From Betaproteobacteria bacterium (GTDB lineage Bacteria; Pseudomonadota; Gammaproteobacteria; Burkholderiales; Casimicrobiaceae): a stretch of DNA of 64,000 nt. This document shows positions 1 to 8,888 of this stretch, piece after piece (position 1 is the stretch's first letter; every line of letters begins with the position of its first letter). The notes beneath the pieces are model-generated. The model had not been told where the DNA came from, did no database searches, and saw nothing but the letters and a program-made list of their open reading frames with translations. The stretch spans positions 186,001 to 250,000 of the forward strand of contig JAAFJO010000003.1 of NCBI GenBank assembly GCA_013298145.1. The letters are read 5' to 3'. The position numbers and the translations under genes are program-made.

Positions 1-1928
1 TCAACGATGCGGTGTTCGAGGTCAAACTCACCCCGAACAAAGCGGATTGCTTAAGCGTTTACGGCGTTGCTCGCGAAGTCCACGCGATCACGGGTGCGTC
101 GCTTGCCGCAGCGCCCGCCCGCGAGGTGAAGGTCACGTTGAAAGACGTGCTCCGAGCGAAAGTATCCGCTGCGGATCTTTGCGGTCGGTTCGCTGGACGA
201 ATTATTCGTGGCGTGAATGCTAAAGCTGACACACCAGCTTGGATGCGAGAACGCCTGGAGCGGGCGGGGCAGCGGTCTATTTCGGCACTTGTCGATATCT
301 CGAATTATGTGATGCTTGAGCTCGGTCGCCCGACCCATGTGTTCGATCTCGATAAAGTCCATGGCAGCTTGGACGTTCGCTGGGCGAAAAAAGGTGAAAC
401 GCTGAAGCTGCTGAACGGAAACACCGTTGAACTCGACGAGCAAGTTGGCGTAATCGCAGACGATAGCGGCGTTGAATCGCTCGCTGGCATTATGGGCGGT
501 GATTCGACCGCGGTTAATCTCGAAACGACGAAGAACGTCTATGTCGAGGCGGCGTTCTGGCATCCGGCAGCGATCCAAGGCCGTTCGCGTCGATTCAATT
601 TTTCTACCGACGCGGGACATCGTTTCGAGCGTGGCGTTGACTGGGAAACGATCCCGCAACACATCGATTACATCAGTGCGCTGATCCTCGAAATCTGCGG
701 CGGCGAAGCAGGGCCGATTGACGATCAAACGGTCAGTGTGCCAGCTCGTAATGCGGTGACCCTGCGCATCGCGCGTGCCCAGAAGGTGATCGGCGTTGCG
801 GTTTCAGCCGACGAAATGTCTGCGATCTTCACGCGGCTCGGTCTCCGGCACACCCGCGACGCAGATAAATTCACCGTCACTCCGCCGAGCTACCGTTTCG
901 ACATCGAAATTGAAGAAGACCTGATCGAGGAAATCGCACGGATTTATGGGTTCGACAACATCCCTGCGTTGCCGCCGCTCGCACGCGCGGCCATGCGCGC
1001 AGAGCCGACCGACCGTCGCTCACTTCACGATCTTCGCGGCGCGATTGCCGCTAAAGACTATTTTGAGGTGATCAACTACAGCTTCGTTGACGAGTCGTGG
1101 GAAAAGGAAATTGTCGGTAACGTCAATCCAATTCGACTGTTAAACCCGATCGCGAGCCAGATGGCGGTGATGCGCTCATCGTTGATTCCGGGCTTGCTTG
1201 CAAACGTTGCGCACAATCTCAAACACAAGGCGGCGCGAGTTCGAGTGTTTGAGCTTGGCAAGGTATTCATGCGTGACTCGTCTGCGCAAGACGGTAAGCT
1301 TGGGATATCCGGTGTGTCACAACCCTTGATGCTCGGCGGTGTTGCATGGGGAGGGGCTGCGTCTGAGCAGTGGGGCGAGCGTGAGCGTACGGTCGACTTT
1401 TTCGATGGGAAGTCAGACTTGCAGGCAGTGATCCCAGGTTTGGTTTGCGTGAAAGCAACACATCCGCTCTTGCATCCAGGTCGCTCAGCCAGAATAACTC
1501 TCAATGGCCAGCACGCCGGATGGCTCGGTGAGCTACATCCAAGACATCTAAAGGCATTCGACTTGGATAGCGCACCGATCGTGTTTGAAGTAATGGCCTC
1601 TGTCGCCCAACTTAAAAAGGGCGTCGCGGTTGAAGTTGTCGCAAAGACGCCGCTCGTCCGCCGCGATGTAGCGCTTGTCGTCGAACAATCAGTCGAATCT
1701 GATGCCTTGATCCAGAGCCTTCATCAAGCTGCAGGCCCGGTAATTCGGTCGATTGACGTTTTTGACGTGTATCGAGGTGCGAACTTGCCGCCTGACAGAA
1801 AAAGCGTTGCAATTCGGGTACTTATGCAAGATACTGAACGTACTTTAGAAGACTCGCAGATCGACGCCACAATGAAAAAGTTGGTGGTGCGTGCCGAGGA
1901 AGCGTTTGGGGCAACGCTTAGAACCTAG
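1..1928 (+). CDS. pheT: Phenylalanine--tRNA ligase beta subunit, 5' truncated by window edge
   Basis: Beta subunit of phenylalanyl-tRNA synthetase, which with PheS (expected just upstream) charges tRNA-Phe in the cytoplasm. The frame is open from base 3 and ends with TAG at 1926-1928, giving about 641 residues. The family is usually near 790-800 residues, so roughly the first 150 (the EMAP/tRNA-binding part) lie outside the window. The first visible stretch contains VKLTPNKADCLS, the conserved segment after that domain. It is followed by the B3/B4-type region (GRIIRG, DISNYVMLELGRPTHVFD, GIMGG), the B5 region and a catalytic-like core (EEIARIYGFDNIP, FELGKVF). The C-terminus has an anticodon-binding (FDX-ACB) ending with RRDVALVV. 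The ihfA gene follows after 18 bases, consistent with one transcript. Product identity is firm. Confidence 0.97.
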   Translation, partial: NDAVFEVKLTPNKADCLSVYGVAREVHAITGASLAAAPAREVKVTLKDVLRAKVSAADLCGRFAGRIIRGVNAKADTPAWMRERLERAGQRSISALVDISNYVMLELGRPTHVFDLDKVHGSLDVRWAKKGETLKLLNGNTVELDEQVGVIADDSGVESLAGIMGGDSTAVNLETTKNVYVEAAFWHPAAIQGRSRRFNFSTDAGHRFERGVDWETIPQHIDYISALILEICGGEAGPIDDQTVSVPARNAVTLRIARAQKVIGVAVSADEMSAIFTRLGLRHTRDADKFTVTPPSYRFDIEIEEDLIEEIARIYGFDNIPALPPLARAAMRAEPTDRRSLHDLRGAIAAKDYFEVINYSFVDESWEKEIVGNVNPIRLLNPIASQMAVMRSSLIPGLLANVAHNLKHKAARVRVFELGKVFMRDSSAQDGKLGISGVSQPLMLGGVAWGGAASEQWGERERTVDFFDGKSDLQAVIPGLVCVKATHPLLHPGRSARITLNGQHAGWLGELHPRHLKAFDLDSAPIVFEVMASVAQLKKGVAVEVVAKTPLVRRDVALVVEQSVESDALIQSLHQAAGPVIRSIDVFDVYRGANLPPDRKSVAIRVLMQDTERTLEDSQIDATMKKLVVRAEEAFGATLRT

Positions 1929-1946
1929 AACAATTTACAAATCACA

Positions 1947-2264
1947 ATGGCCGATTCGGTAACCAAAGCGGAACTCGCAGACGCACTCTTCGAACGTTTG
2001 GGACTTAACAAACGCGAAGCAAAAGACATGGTCGATTGCTTTTTTGAAGAGGTGCGCGAAGCATTGGAGCGCGGGGAAGACGTCAAGTTATCTGGCTTCG
2101 GTATGTTCAACCTTCGCACCAAATCCCCCCGGCCTGGGCGCAACCCGAAAACGGGTGAAGAAATTCCCATCACCGCGCGACGTGTTGTCACCTTTCACGC
2201 CAGCAACAAACTCAAAGCGCAGATAGACGCCGCGTATGCCGAGCGAGACCACGCTGACCGCTGA
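1947..2264 (+). CDS. ihfA: Integration host factor subunit alpha
   Basis: A 105-residue HU/IHF-fold protein, the alpha half of the IHF heterodimer that bends DNA in recombination, replication and transcription control. The sequence shows the alpha-type opening ([21 protein letters not shown]), the DNA-arm region [21 protein letters not shown] with the intercalating-proline context, and the [16 protein letters not shown] strand. Length is normal for IhfA. It lies 18 bases after pheT, and its 3' end overlaps the next gene by 29 bases, so the three genes are probably translationally linked. The order pheT-ihfA-merR is widespread in Proteobacteria. Confidence 0.96.
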   Translation: MADSVTKAELADALFERLGLNKREAKDMVDCFFEEVREALERGEDVKLSGFGMFNLRTKSPRPGRNPKTGEEIPITARRVVTFHASNKLKAQIDAAYAERDHADR

Positions 2265-2709
2265 GCTCCCGCCGATTCCGGCGAAACGCTACTTCACCAT
2301 TGGTGAGGTGAGTGAGCTCTGCCTGGTAAAGCCGCATGTGCTGCGTTACTGGGAACAAGAATTTGCGCAGCTGCGCCCAGTCAAGCGTCGCGGCAACCGC
2401 CGTTACTACCAACACCACGAGGTATTACTCGTGCGTCGGATCCGTGATCTGCTCTACGGGCAGGGCTTTACGATCATTGGCGCACGCGGCAAACTTGACC
2501 AAGAATCCAATGGCGATGGCGTGCAGCCAGCGCTACGCAAACGCGGCTTTGCAGCAGCAGTTGAAACAAACGCCGCTTCGGCTTCCGCTACTGCCTCTGC
2601 TCCTGCTTCTGCGACGGGTCTGACGCTTAGCGCCGAAGACGCCGATGACATTCGCAAATCGTTGTTAGAGATTGCCGCGCTGTTGACCCCTAGCGCCCCG
2701 AAACGCTGA
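2236..2709 (+). CDS. MerR-family transcriptional regulator
   Basis: A 157-residue protein with an N-terminal MerR winged helix-turn-helix at about residues 19-85 ([23 protein letters not shown], then [30 protein letters not shown]). The C-terminal part is alanine-rich low complexity (about residues 105-130) followed by a short helix. It lacks the cysteine set of metal-sensing MerR proteins and looks like the compact MerR protein commonly linked to ihfA in Betaproteobacteria. The start ATG lies inside ihfA (29-base overlap), suggesting coupled translation. Ligand and targets cannot be read from sequence. Confidence 0.9.
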   Translation: MPSETTLTAELPPIPAKRYFTIGEVSELCLVKPHVLRYWEQEFAQLRPVKRRGNRRYYQHHEVLLVRRIRDLLYGQGFTIIGARGKLDQESNGDGVQPALRKRGFAAAVETNAASASATASAPASATGLTLSAEDADDIRKSLLEIAALLTPSAPKR

Positions 2710-2878
2710 ATCGCGTTTCTCCGCGCGAAAGCAATCCTTCAGTGCGTCAAACGTCGCATCCGCGCGATGAGACCTTTCAAATCTTCAGGGCAAGTGCCGC
2801 AAGTCTTGGCCCTAAGCGGTTTGTAGATATTCTCTTCAGGTCGAGCACGGGCGTCGATCGCGCTAGAATTTAGAGCTT

Positions 2879-2955
2879 CGGTGTGTGGCGCAGCCTGGTA
2901 GCGCACTTGCATGGGGTGCAAGGGGTCGCAAGTTCGAATCTTGTCACACCGACCA
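2879..2955 (+). tRNA. tRNA-Pro (anticodon GGG)
   Basis: A complete 77-nt cloverleaf with encoded CCA. The acceptor stem CGGTGTG (2879-2885) pairs with CACACCG (2945-2951), followed by A73 and CCA. The D stem is GCGC/GCGC, the anticodon stem CTTGC/GCAAG encloses loop ATGGGGT with anticodon GGG, and the T arm GCAAG-TTCGAAT-CTTGT closes with one G-U pair. It reads proline codon CCC. A TAGAAT box at 2864-2869 could be the -10 element; no convincing -35 was found. Confidence 0.97.
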
Positions 2956-2965
2956 TATTTCAATA

Positions 2966-3000
2966 GGGCTAGAACATGAAACCGTGTCTAGCCCTTTTTT
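2966..3000 (+). terminator. Rho-independent terminator of tRNA-Pro
   Basis: Perfect 8-bp stem GGGCTAGA (2966-2973) / TCTAGCCC (2987-2994) followed by six T residues, 10 bases after the tRNA. It ends the housekeeping block and shields it from the convergent protease gene. Confidence 0.9.
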
Positions 3001-3079
3001 GTTTTTATGGGGGGTTAGCCCGCATTCAGCGTCGATTTCAGTGCCTAAGCTGATGAATCGACGCTGTCGGATGTTGTTG

Positions 3080-6000
3080 TTAGAACGACGTGCCGCAACG
3101 GGCGTTGACGTGTGCTCGGATTGCAGCCGCAGCCGTGTACGACGCGCCCTGCGGAATCGAAACATTACTGAGTAGACCCGCGTCCGGGACTGAAAGCATC
3201 AAGCGAAGCAGCACTAGCGCGTCACCTGTGGGCGAGGGCGCGAGCGCTGGGCGACGGAACACGTCGTACGCCGCAGCGTTCCCGACGAACGTTTCCACCG
3301 CCAGCGCATCGGCGCGCCCCGAGCCGAGCGGCACGCCGGCGATCAGACCAGGGCCACGGAAGCCGAGCAGATAGCGCATCAGCAAAACAGCGTCGGCTGA
3401 AGCCGTGACTGCATTGTCGCCGTTGACGTCGAGAGAGCACGTCGGCGCACAGGTTCCCGCGCCCGCAGCGCACGTTCCTGCAGGGCGAGCGGCTGAAAGC
3501 TTTAAGCCGGCAGTGAGGCTCGCGGTATTGCTCGAGAACTGAGTAAAGTTCGTGCCCGCGTTGGCAGCTTGAACACCGACGGTAGCCGAGGCTCCGCTCG
3601 CGAACGCACCCGATCCAGCGAGGGCGTAGACGTACTCAAAGTTTTCTGAGTTCTCACGGAAATAGACTGCGAAATTCGTGTCCGGCGCACTGGCGACGGC
3701 CCCAGATACGAAATGCTTCGCGCGCCACTCAAGCTTCCACACGCGGTTTGGCGCAACGCCCGTTACCTCGCTGTAGACGCCGCCGCCCGTTGTAATAGTC
3801 GTGCGCATGTCGAGGTCGTCCCAATAAGGAAAGAGCGTCGGCGTGGCCGAGCCGAACGTCGCGGCGGGTAAATTACCATTGGTCAGGCTCGATGTGCCAC
3901 CGGAGCCCACGAGCTGTATCGTTCCGTTGGTGCTGATTCGAATGGTACTGGCCGACGCGATATTTGTTCCGTAAACCGAGAACGCGAAGGGGGATGTGAC
4001 CGATACGATCGCATCGTCGTCCTGAGACGCGGCGACTAGCGTTCCACCGGTAGAAATGGTGGCACCACTGGACTGCGTGAACACGTAGTTCGGATTAGGT
4101 GGCGTACCCACTGTGCGTGAGAATGTGGCGCTGGTCGGAGACGTGCCGCCCGCAAACGCGATTGTTTGTGTAAAGCTGATCGTGCTTCCACATGCAACCG
4201 ACGACGCGGTACTCACCTTGTAGTTCACGAGATTATTGCCGCTCGCCCCAGCCGCGAGGTTCGCATAGGCGCTGTTATCAAGCACGACTTGCACGCCTGG
4301 TGTCGAGGAGGCGAGCGTCGCACTAATTGCAGAGGCCGCTAGCGTTCCCTCATTCGAGAGCGAGACCTGAATGTCGTTGCATTCGTTCGGTTCAATGATG
4401 GCGTTACCGGTCGGAACCGACGTCGTGGCGGTGGCGAGAACGGCGCGATCTGAGCCGGGAACGCCGTTGTAGATCACGAGCGCGTAGTCCTGATTGTTTC
4501 CAACGACCGTTGGATCGGCTTGGCCAGCGATGTTGGTCGCTCGCACGGTGACAACAACTTCGGTGCCAACGGGAAGCCCCGCCGGAATGAACACGCTCTC
4601 CATGTTGTTTCGGATGTCGGCGGTGCCGCCGGTTGCTGAGTTTGCCCCCGAAAATACGTTGCCCAGATAGAGATTGCCCCCGACCGTAACGCGAAGATCA
4701 AGGTTGTTTACGTAGGCGTTGCCCGTGGTCGAGCCAGGCGCGTCAGTGTAGGCGAGCGTAATGCGAAGCGGGGCAGTAGCGCTCGCGACCGTGGCGAACA
4801 CCGTACGACCTTGCCCTGTGGCGGTGAATCGATCGCTCGCAACTTGATCACGAATGATGCGTTGCACACCATCGAACGCGCGGCCCAGGTTGACCAGGCC
4901 CATCCCTTGGCTGTTCGACGGAAGCGAATCGTTGGCGCTCACGCCGTCCATATGACTTGCCGAATTCGCGAGGTAGGCTTTGACGAGCGCGGGGCTCGGA
5001 GCGGTCGGGCCGGCTGGCGTTCGATGCGAGGCGAGGTAGGCAGGGTTGTTGATAAATTGTTGGTAGACGAGTGCAGCCGCGCCAGCAACCGCTGGCGTCG
5101 AATGGCTGGTCCCAGAGGAGGTCGTGTACCAGCGTTGCGCTGGAATGGTGGGAAAGAAGTTTGTCGCACTGCCCGCCGTTCCGCTTCCCGGCAACCCGCA
5201 AACGCCATCGGCGCGAAACGTCGCGTCTGCCGTACCCAGATTGTCGGCGGGCGCTAGCGCATCGGCGGTCGCCGATACAAACGACACGCCAGTGATGTGT
5301 GTTCCTGGAGCCACCATATCAGGCTTGACCCGCCCGTCTGCGGTTGGCCCACGCGACGAAAATCCGACCATGTCGTTGGCGTTATCAGCGCCCGTGTCGT
5401 CGATCATGCAGCCATCCTCGCCAGTCGTGTTGCCGGTGTTTCCTCCGTTAGAAACCGCATGCGAATGGACGTTCTCACCCGCGCCTACCGTAATGACATT
5501 TTTGGCAGAGCCGGGGCTGCCAATCGTGTTTAAGCCGGGACCGGCGTTGCCTGCTGAGAACAGCACCAGCATCGGTTGGTTACCCGCGGTTCCGCTCTGC
5601 GCGTCGCGCACCAGAATGTCGTAGGTTTGAGCGTCCGCGGTGTAGGCACCTGCCGCATTTGAGCCCCAGCTATTCGTGTTGATGCGCGTACCGCTCGCGT
5701 ATCCCGCACTCAACATCGCGGGGTATGACGGGCTCGTAAACGCCGCGTCAAAGATCACTGAGTTCGCGAGACGAACGAACGGCGCTACCCCTAAACCGTA
5801 GCGAAATCCTTGCGGGTCGCGATGCACGCGTGTTCCCGTTAAGTCGAAGCTATCCGGTACGTAGCCGCCGACGATACTCATATTGAGCTGGCCGTGACCG
5901 CTTCGTCCAAGGCCAAGATCGGCGGTGGCACCCGTTCCCCAACGACTCTTGTATGCGAACCGTGACGCGTTTGCCTTCGACCCCGACTCATAAAACGCGA

Positions 6001-7150
6001 AGTGCCGTGCGGGTACTGGGCCGACGTTTGAGTTTTGCGCGATGGTTCCTGGGTCTGACGCGCCAGGGTTGCGATCAGCGCCATCGTCGGTCACGTCGAC
6101 AATGAAATTGGATGCGTTGAACTGTGCCTGTGTGAATCCCCAGTTAGCCAACTGCGTCAGATAGTTTCCTGCATTAGGGGTGATCGGAGAACTCGCACTC
6201 ACGTTGCGCGCCATGATCATGTTTTGCCGCTCATCGTGTTTTACCGGTTCGATGTATCGCGCTATAGAGACGATGTCGGGACGCTTGGCCACATCCGCGA
6301 GTGAAAGCTCAGGCATCTGCACCACGAGGTTGACGTAGTGAAGTATTTCGTAGCGGGAAACGATGGTGCCGCCCGCAGTCGCCGCAGCGATTTGTGCCTC
6401 TGTGATGGTGTTCGTTTCAGGATCGTTGACGAGCTGGATCGTGTATTTCGGAGCGCCGGGGGCAGCCGCGACGACGACCCCGGATTTCGTAACAACAACA
6501 GGCGCAGGTCGAAACACGTCGGGCTGCAATTTGTGCTCTGAAAGGTAAGCGGCATCCCACTGCGCGAGTGACTGGTTGGTTAGCTCAGAGACGCCTGCCC
6601 GCGCCCGCTGATCGCCATAAACGAGATATGCGTTAGCTGGAATTGCTGCGATCACTCGCACCCCCGTCGCTTCTAGCGCGGCGAACCACTCTGGCTTGAT
6701 GGGGCCCGGAAACTGGACCAGGTGCAGTTGTCGATCGCTGCCAGTCTCAGCGGACTTGCGGCTGATGGCTCGCGCGGTAGATGTGGTGGTGTCGATTACC
6801 CCCGCGTTAAGATGCAACAAGTTTTGCGCATCCGCATTCTGTGCCGTTCCCGAAGCGATCATTCGATCAGCCGCAGCGCGCGGAAGTTCAGCAAGCTTGA
6901 AGCCGCCGTAATCGTAGATTTTCGCAGCCGCGAGCGTTGCAGCATCGATCTGAGTCGTGCCTTCTAGGAGGACTTTGTGGCGGCCGCTTTGGCTGCGGTA
7001 GTTCGCGGTGTCCAACGAATACTGAGCCTGATCAGGGCGTGTCTCCAGCTTCTCGTTCGCACTCGCGTGCTGCGAAACTGCAAACACTGCAACGAGTGCA
7101 CTAACGGCTAACCCTCGCGCTAGTGCGATGGTTCGATTCGAAAAAATCAT
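3080..7150 (-). CDS. Secreted S8 (subtilisin-like) serine protease with dockerin-like C-terminus
   Basis: A 1356-residue exported protease. The N-terminus is a classical signal peptide (about residues 1-31, cleavage near HASA-NE) and a pro-region follows. The S8 catalytic triad is readable as Asp352 (IVDVTDDGAD), His419 (GRSGHGQLN) and Ser682 (SSGTSHSTPAVAGA), with NSWGSNAAG between. After the catalytic domain come beta-sandwich-like segments (about 760-1230). The tail is a dockerin-like module at about 1238-1356 starting CSLDVNGDNAV and ending NARCGTSF; its second EF-like loop is degenerate. The start ATG (7148-7150) has GGGGGA five bases upstream. No gene is coupled to it. Substrate is unknown. 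The same tail is found in four neighbouring exported proteins. Confidence 0.93.
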   Translation of the reverse strand: MIFSNRTIALARGLAVSALVAVFAVSQHASANEKLETRPDQAQYSLDTANYRSQSGRHKVLLEGTTQIDAATLAAAKIYDYGGFKLAELPRAAADRMIASGTAQNADAQNLLHLNAGVIDTTTSTARAISRKSAETGSDRQLHLVQFPGPIKPEWFAALEATGVRVIAAIPANAYLVYGDQRARAGVSELTNQSLAQWDAAYLSEHKLQPDVFRPAPVVVTKSGVVVAAAPGAPKYTIQLVNDPETNTITEAQIAAATAGGTIVSRYEILHYVNLVVQMPELSLADVAKRPDIVSIARYIEPVKHDERQNMIMARNVSASSPITPNAGNYLTQLANWGFTQAQFNASNFIVDVTDDGADRNPGASDPGTIAQNSNVGPVPARHFAFYESGSKANASRFAYKSRWGTGATADLGLGRSGHGQLNMSIVGGYVPDSFDLTGTRVHRDPQGFRYGLGVAPFVRLANSVIFDAAFTSPSYPAMLSAGYASGTRINTNSWGSNAAGAYTADAQTYDILVRDAQSGTAGNQPMLVLFSAGNAGPGLNTIGSPGSAKNVITVGAGENVHSHAVSNGGNTGNTTGEDGCMIDDTGADNANDMVGFSSRGPTADGRVKPDMVAPGTHITGVSFVSATADALAPADNLGTADATFRADGVCGLPGSGTAGSATNFFPTIPAQRWYTTSSGTSHSTPAVAGAAALVYQQFINNPAYLASHRTPAGPTAPSPALVKAYLANSASHMDGVSANDSLPSNSQGMGLVNLGRAFDGVQRIIRDQVASDRFTATGQGRTVFATVASATAPLRITLAYTDAPGSTTGNAYVNNLDLRVTVGGNLYLGNVFSGANSATGGTADIRNNMESVFIPAGLPVGTEVVVTVRATNIAGQADPTVVGNNQDYALVIYNGVPGSDRAVLATATTSVPTGNAIIEPNECNDIQVSLSNEGTLAASAISATLASSTPGVQVVLDNSAYANLAAGASGNNLVNYKVSTASSVACGSTISFTQTIAFAGGTSPTSATFSRTVGTPPNPNYVFTQSSGATISTGGTLVAASQDDDAIVSVTSPFAFSVYGTNIASASTIRISTNGTIQLVGSGGTSSLTNGNLPAATFGSATPTLFPYWDDLDMRTTITTGGGVYSEVTGVAPNRVWKLEWRAKHFVSGAVASAPDTNFAVYFRENSENFEYVYALAGSGAFASGASATVGVQAANAGTNFTQFSSNTASLTAGLKLSAARPAGTCAAGAGTCAPTCSLDVNGDNAVTASADAVLLMRYLLGFRGPGLIAGVPLGSGRADALAVETFVGNAAAYDVFRRPALAPSPTGDALVLLRLMLSVPDAGLLSNVSIPQGASYTAAAAIRAHVNARCGTSF

Positions 7151-7473
7151 GCTATCCCCCGGTGAGTCGTTCGCTTGCTCGCGTGTCGCGTGGACAAGTA
7201 TTTGACAATGTCGTAACGCTATCAGACGAATCAGGTCTACGCCTAGAAACCGCTAGCCATCGCCTTAAAAAAGCTGACACTAGCCGCCACAGCACGTGTC
7301 ATACCGCATCGATGCACCATCGCTGCGCGTGGGAAGACGAATGGGTGGAAGTGTTTACGACAACAACGCTTAAATGCCAATTTACCGCGACTAGCGAGTG
7401 GAAAAGCACGCAAATGATAATAAAGATTAATCATCGTATCCCCGATTAAACTAGGGCTACGTTCAAAGCGTTG
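7151..7473. other. Intergenic region upstream of the S8 protease
   Basis: About 320 bases between two minus-strand genes, presumably holding the protease promoter. The part near 7411-7440 is AT-rich with a weak palindrome (ATGAT...ATCAT). I see no convincing promoter pair, RNA gene or short gene. A plus-strand open frame crossing it overlaps the protease start and has no recognisable features. Confidence 0.4.
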
Positions 7474-8667
7474 TTAGTGGGATATTTTTTCAGCGGACGA
7501 CGTTTTCGCCAGCTGGATGCCCACCGCGATAAGCGCGACTGTAACGGCTGGAATGGCCGTGTAGTTCACCATCTCCCATCCTTTGGCATTGACCAAAAAG
7601 CCCGCACTCGATGAGGATACGGCCATCGTTGCGAAAACAAGCATGTCGTTAAACCCCTGAACCCGCGTTTTTTCATGCGGTTCGTAGGTTTCTGTGAGTA
7701 GCGCGGTGCCGCCTATAAACATGAAATTCCAGCCAATACCTAGGACGACGAGCCCGAACCAAAAATGAGCGACGGTGACGCCGGACAGGTTGATCGCGAC
7801 GGCAGCGAAATTGAGCAGAGTTCCAGCGGCGATCACGATAAGTGCACCAAATCTTTTTATTAGATCGCCGGTAAAAAAGCTCGGCAAAAACATCCCCACC
7901 ACGTGCCATTCGAGAACGAATACGCCTTCTTTAAATGGATGTCCGCAAAAGCTCATCGCAAGCGGCGTGGCGACCATCAACAAGTTCATCACGCCGTAGC
8001 CAAGCGCGGCGGCGGTCACGGCAACGATGAATTTCGGTTGCTTCGCGATTTGCGACAAAGGTCGCACCGGTTTGTCGATGGTCATTGCAACAATCGGAGG
8101 CAATTGCAAACGTGATTGCAACGCAAGTGAGAGCACGGCGAACGCGACAAGCGAAAGATACGTGCCGGCGTATGTCACCGAAAGCCAATCCTTTGTGAGC
8201 TTCGAGCTCTCAGGCCCCAGCAACCCGCCCACGATACCGCCCGCAAGCACGAGCGAAATCGCGCGCGCTTTGTTGTCGCCGTCCACTGCGTCTGCAGCCG
8301 CGAAACGATAGAGTGCCCCGGTCGCGTTGTAGCAACCGATGAAGAATGTGCCGAGGCATACACCCCAAAACGATTTCATCGACACCGCAATCGCCGCGAT
8401 CACAGCGCCCAAGATCGCCAACAAACTGCCGTGCATGAACCCCGAGCGACGCCCGACTTTGCGCATCCAAGCGGAGGCCGGCATCGCGGAAACCGCCGAT
8501 CCGACAACGTAGGTCATAGCGGGCAAGGTCGCCAACATCTTATTCTCGGCCAGCATGTACCCCACGAGCGCGTTCACCGCCATTAGGATCACGGTATTGG
8601 TGAGCAGAAGCGCCTGGCAAAGCGAGAGAAGGAGGACGGTGCGGCGGTGATCGGGGGAAAGCGGCAT
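7474..8667 (-). CDS. Major facilitator superfamily transporter
   Basis: About 397 residues if started at the ATG 8665-8667 (MPLSPDHRR). An in-frame extension to 8796 exists, but its first 43 residues look non-coding. The body is a run of hydrophobic segments typical of 12-helix MFS carriers. The conserved loop after helix 2 reads MRKVGRRSGFMHGS (a variant of the family GxxxDRxGRR loop), and in the second half there is LIKRFGALIVIAAG. It acts in the inner membrane. The substrate cannot be told, and it has no operon partner. The start has AGGGG abutting the ATG, so start choice is uncertain. Confidence 0.87.
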   Translation of the reverse strand: MPLSPDHRRTVLLLSLCQALLLTNTVILMAVNALVGYMLAENKMLATLPAMTYVVGSAVSAMPASAWMRKVGRRSGFMHGSLLAILGAVIAAIAVSMKSFWGVCLGTFFIGCYNATGALYRFAAADAVDGDNKARAISLVLAGGIVGGLLGPESSKLTKDWLSVTYAGTYLSLVAFAVLSLALQSRLQLPPIVAMTIDKPVRPLSQIAKQPKFIVAVTAAALGYGVMNLLMVATPLAMSFCGHPFKEGVFVLEWHVVGMFLPSFFTGDLIKRFGALIVIAAGTLLNFAAVAINLSGVTVAHFWFGLVVLGIGWNFMFIGGTALLTETYEPHEKTRVQGFNDMLVFATMAVSSSSAGFLVNAKGWEMVNYTAIPAVTVALIAVGIQLAKTSSAEKISH

Positions 8668-8888
8668 CCCCTGATTGTAGGTACGCGTGCTATCGCCACT
8701 AGGCGTCAGTGGCGGGTTACAGGGCCCCCGAATTGCTATCACAACATCTGCAGTGACAGCGCACTGGCCTTGTAGGTTTTTGACCGACCGAGGCAAACGT
8801 GATGGTCCCTACCCGTCCAGGTGTTTTCAACAGGAGGGAGCTCAGATATAACTTACGCACCACAAAACAACGTATCAAGGGGTTTCTT

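Noticed and set aside
2879..3080. tRNA-Pro as the attachment site of an integrated island carrying the downstream accessory genes
   Set aside because: No integrase is visible next to the tRNA and I found no direct repeat of the tRNA 3' end elsewhere in the window.
4811..5624. Plus-strand open frames within the first S8 protease
   Set aside because: They are antisense to a well-supported protease domain and lack domain features.
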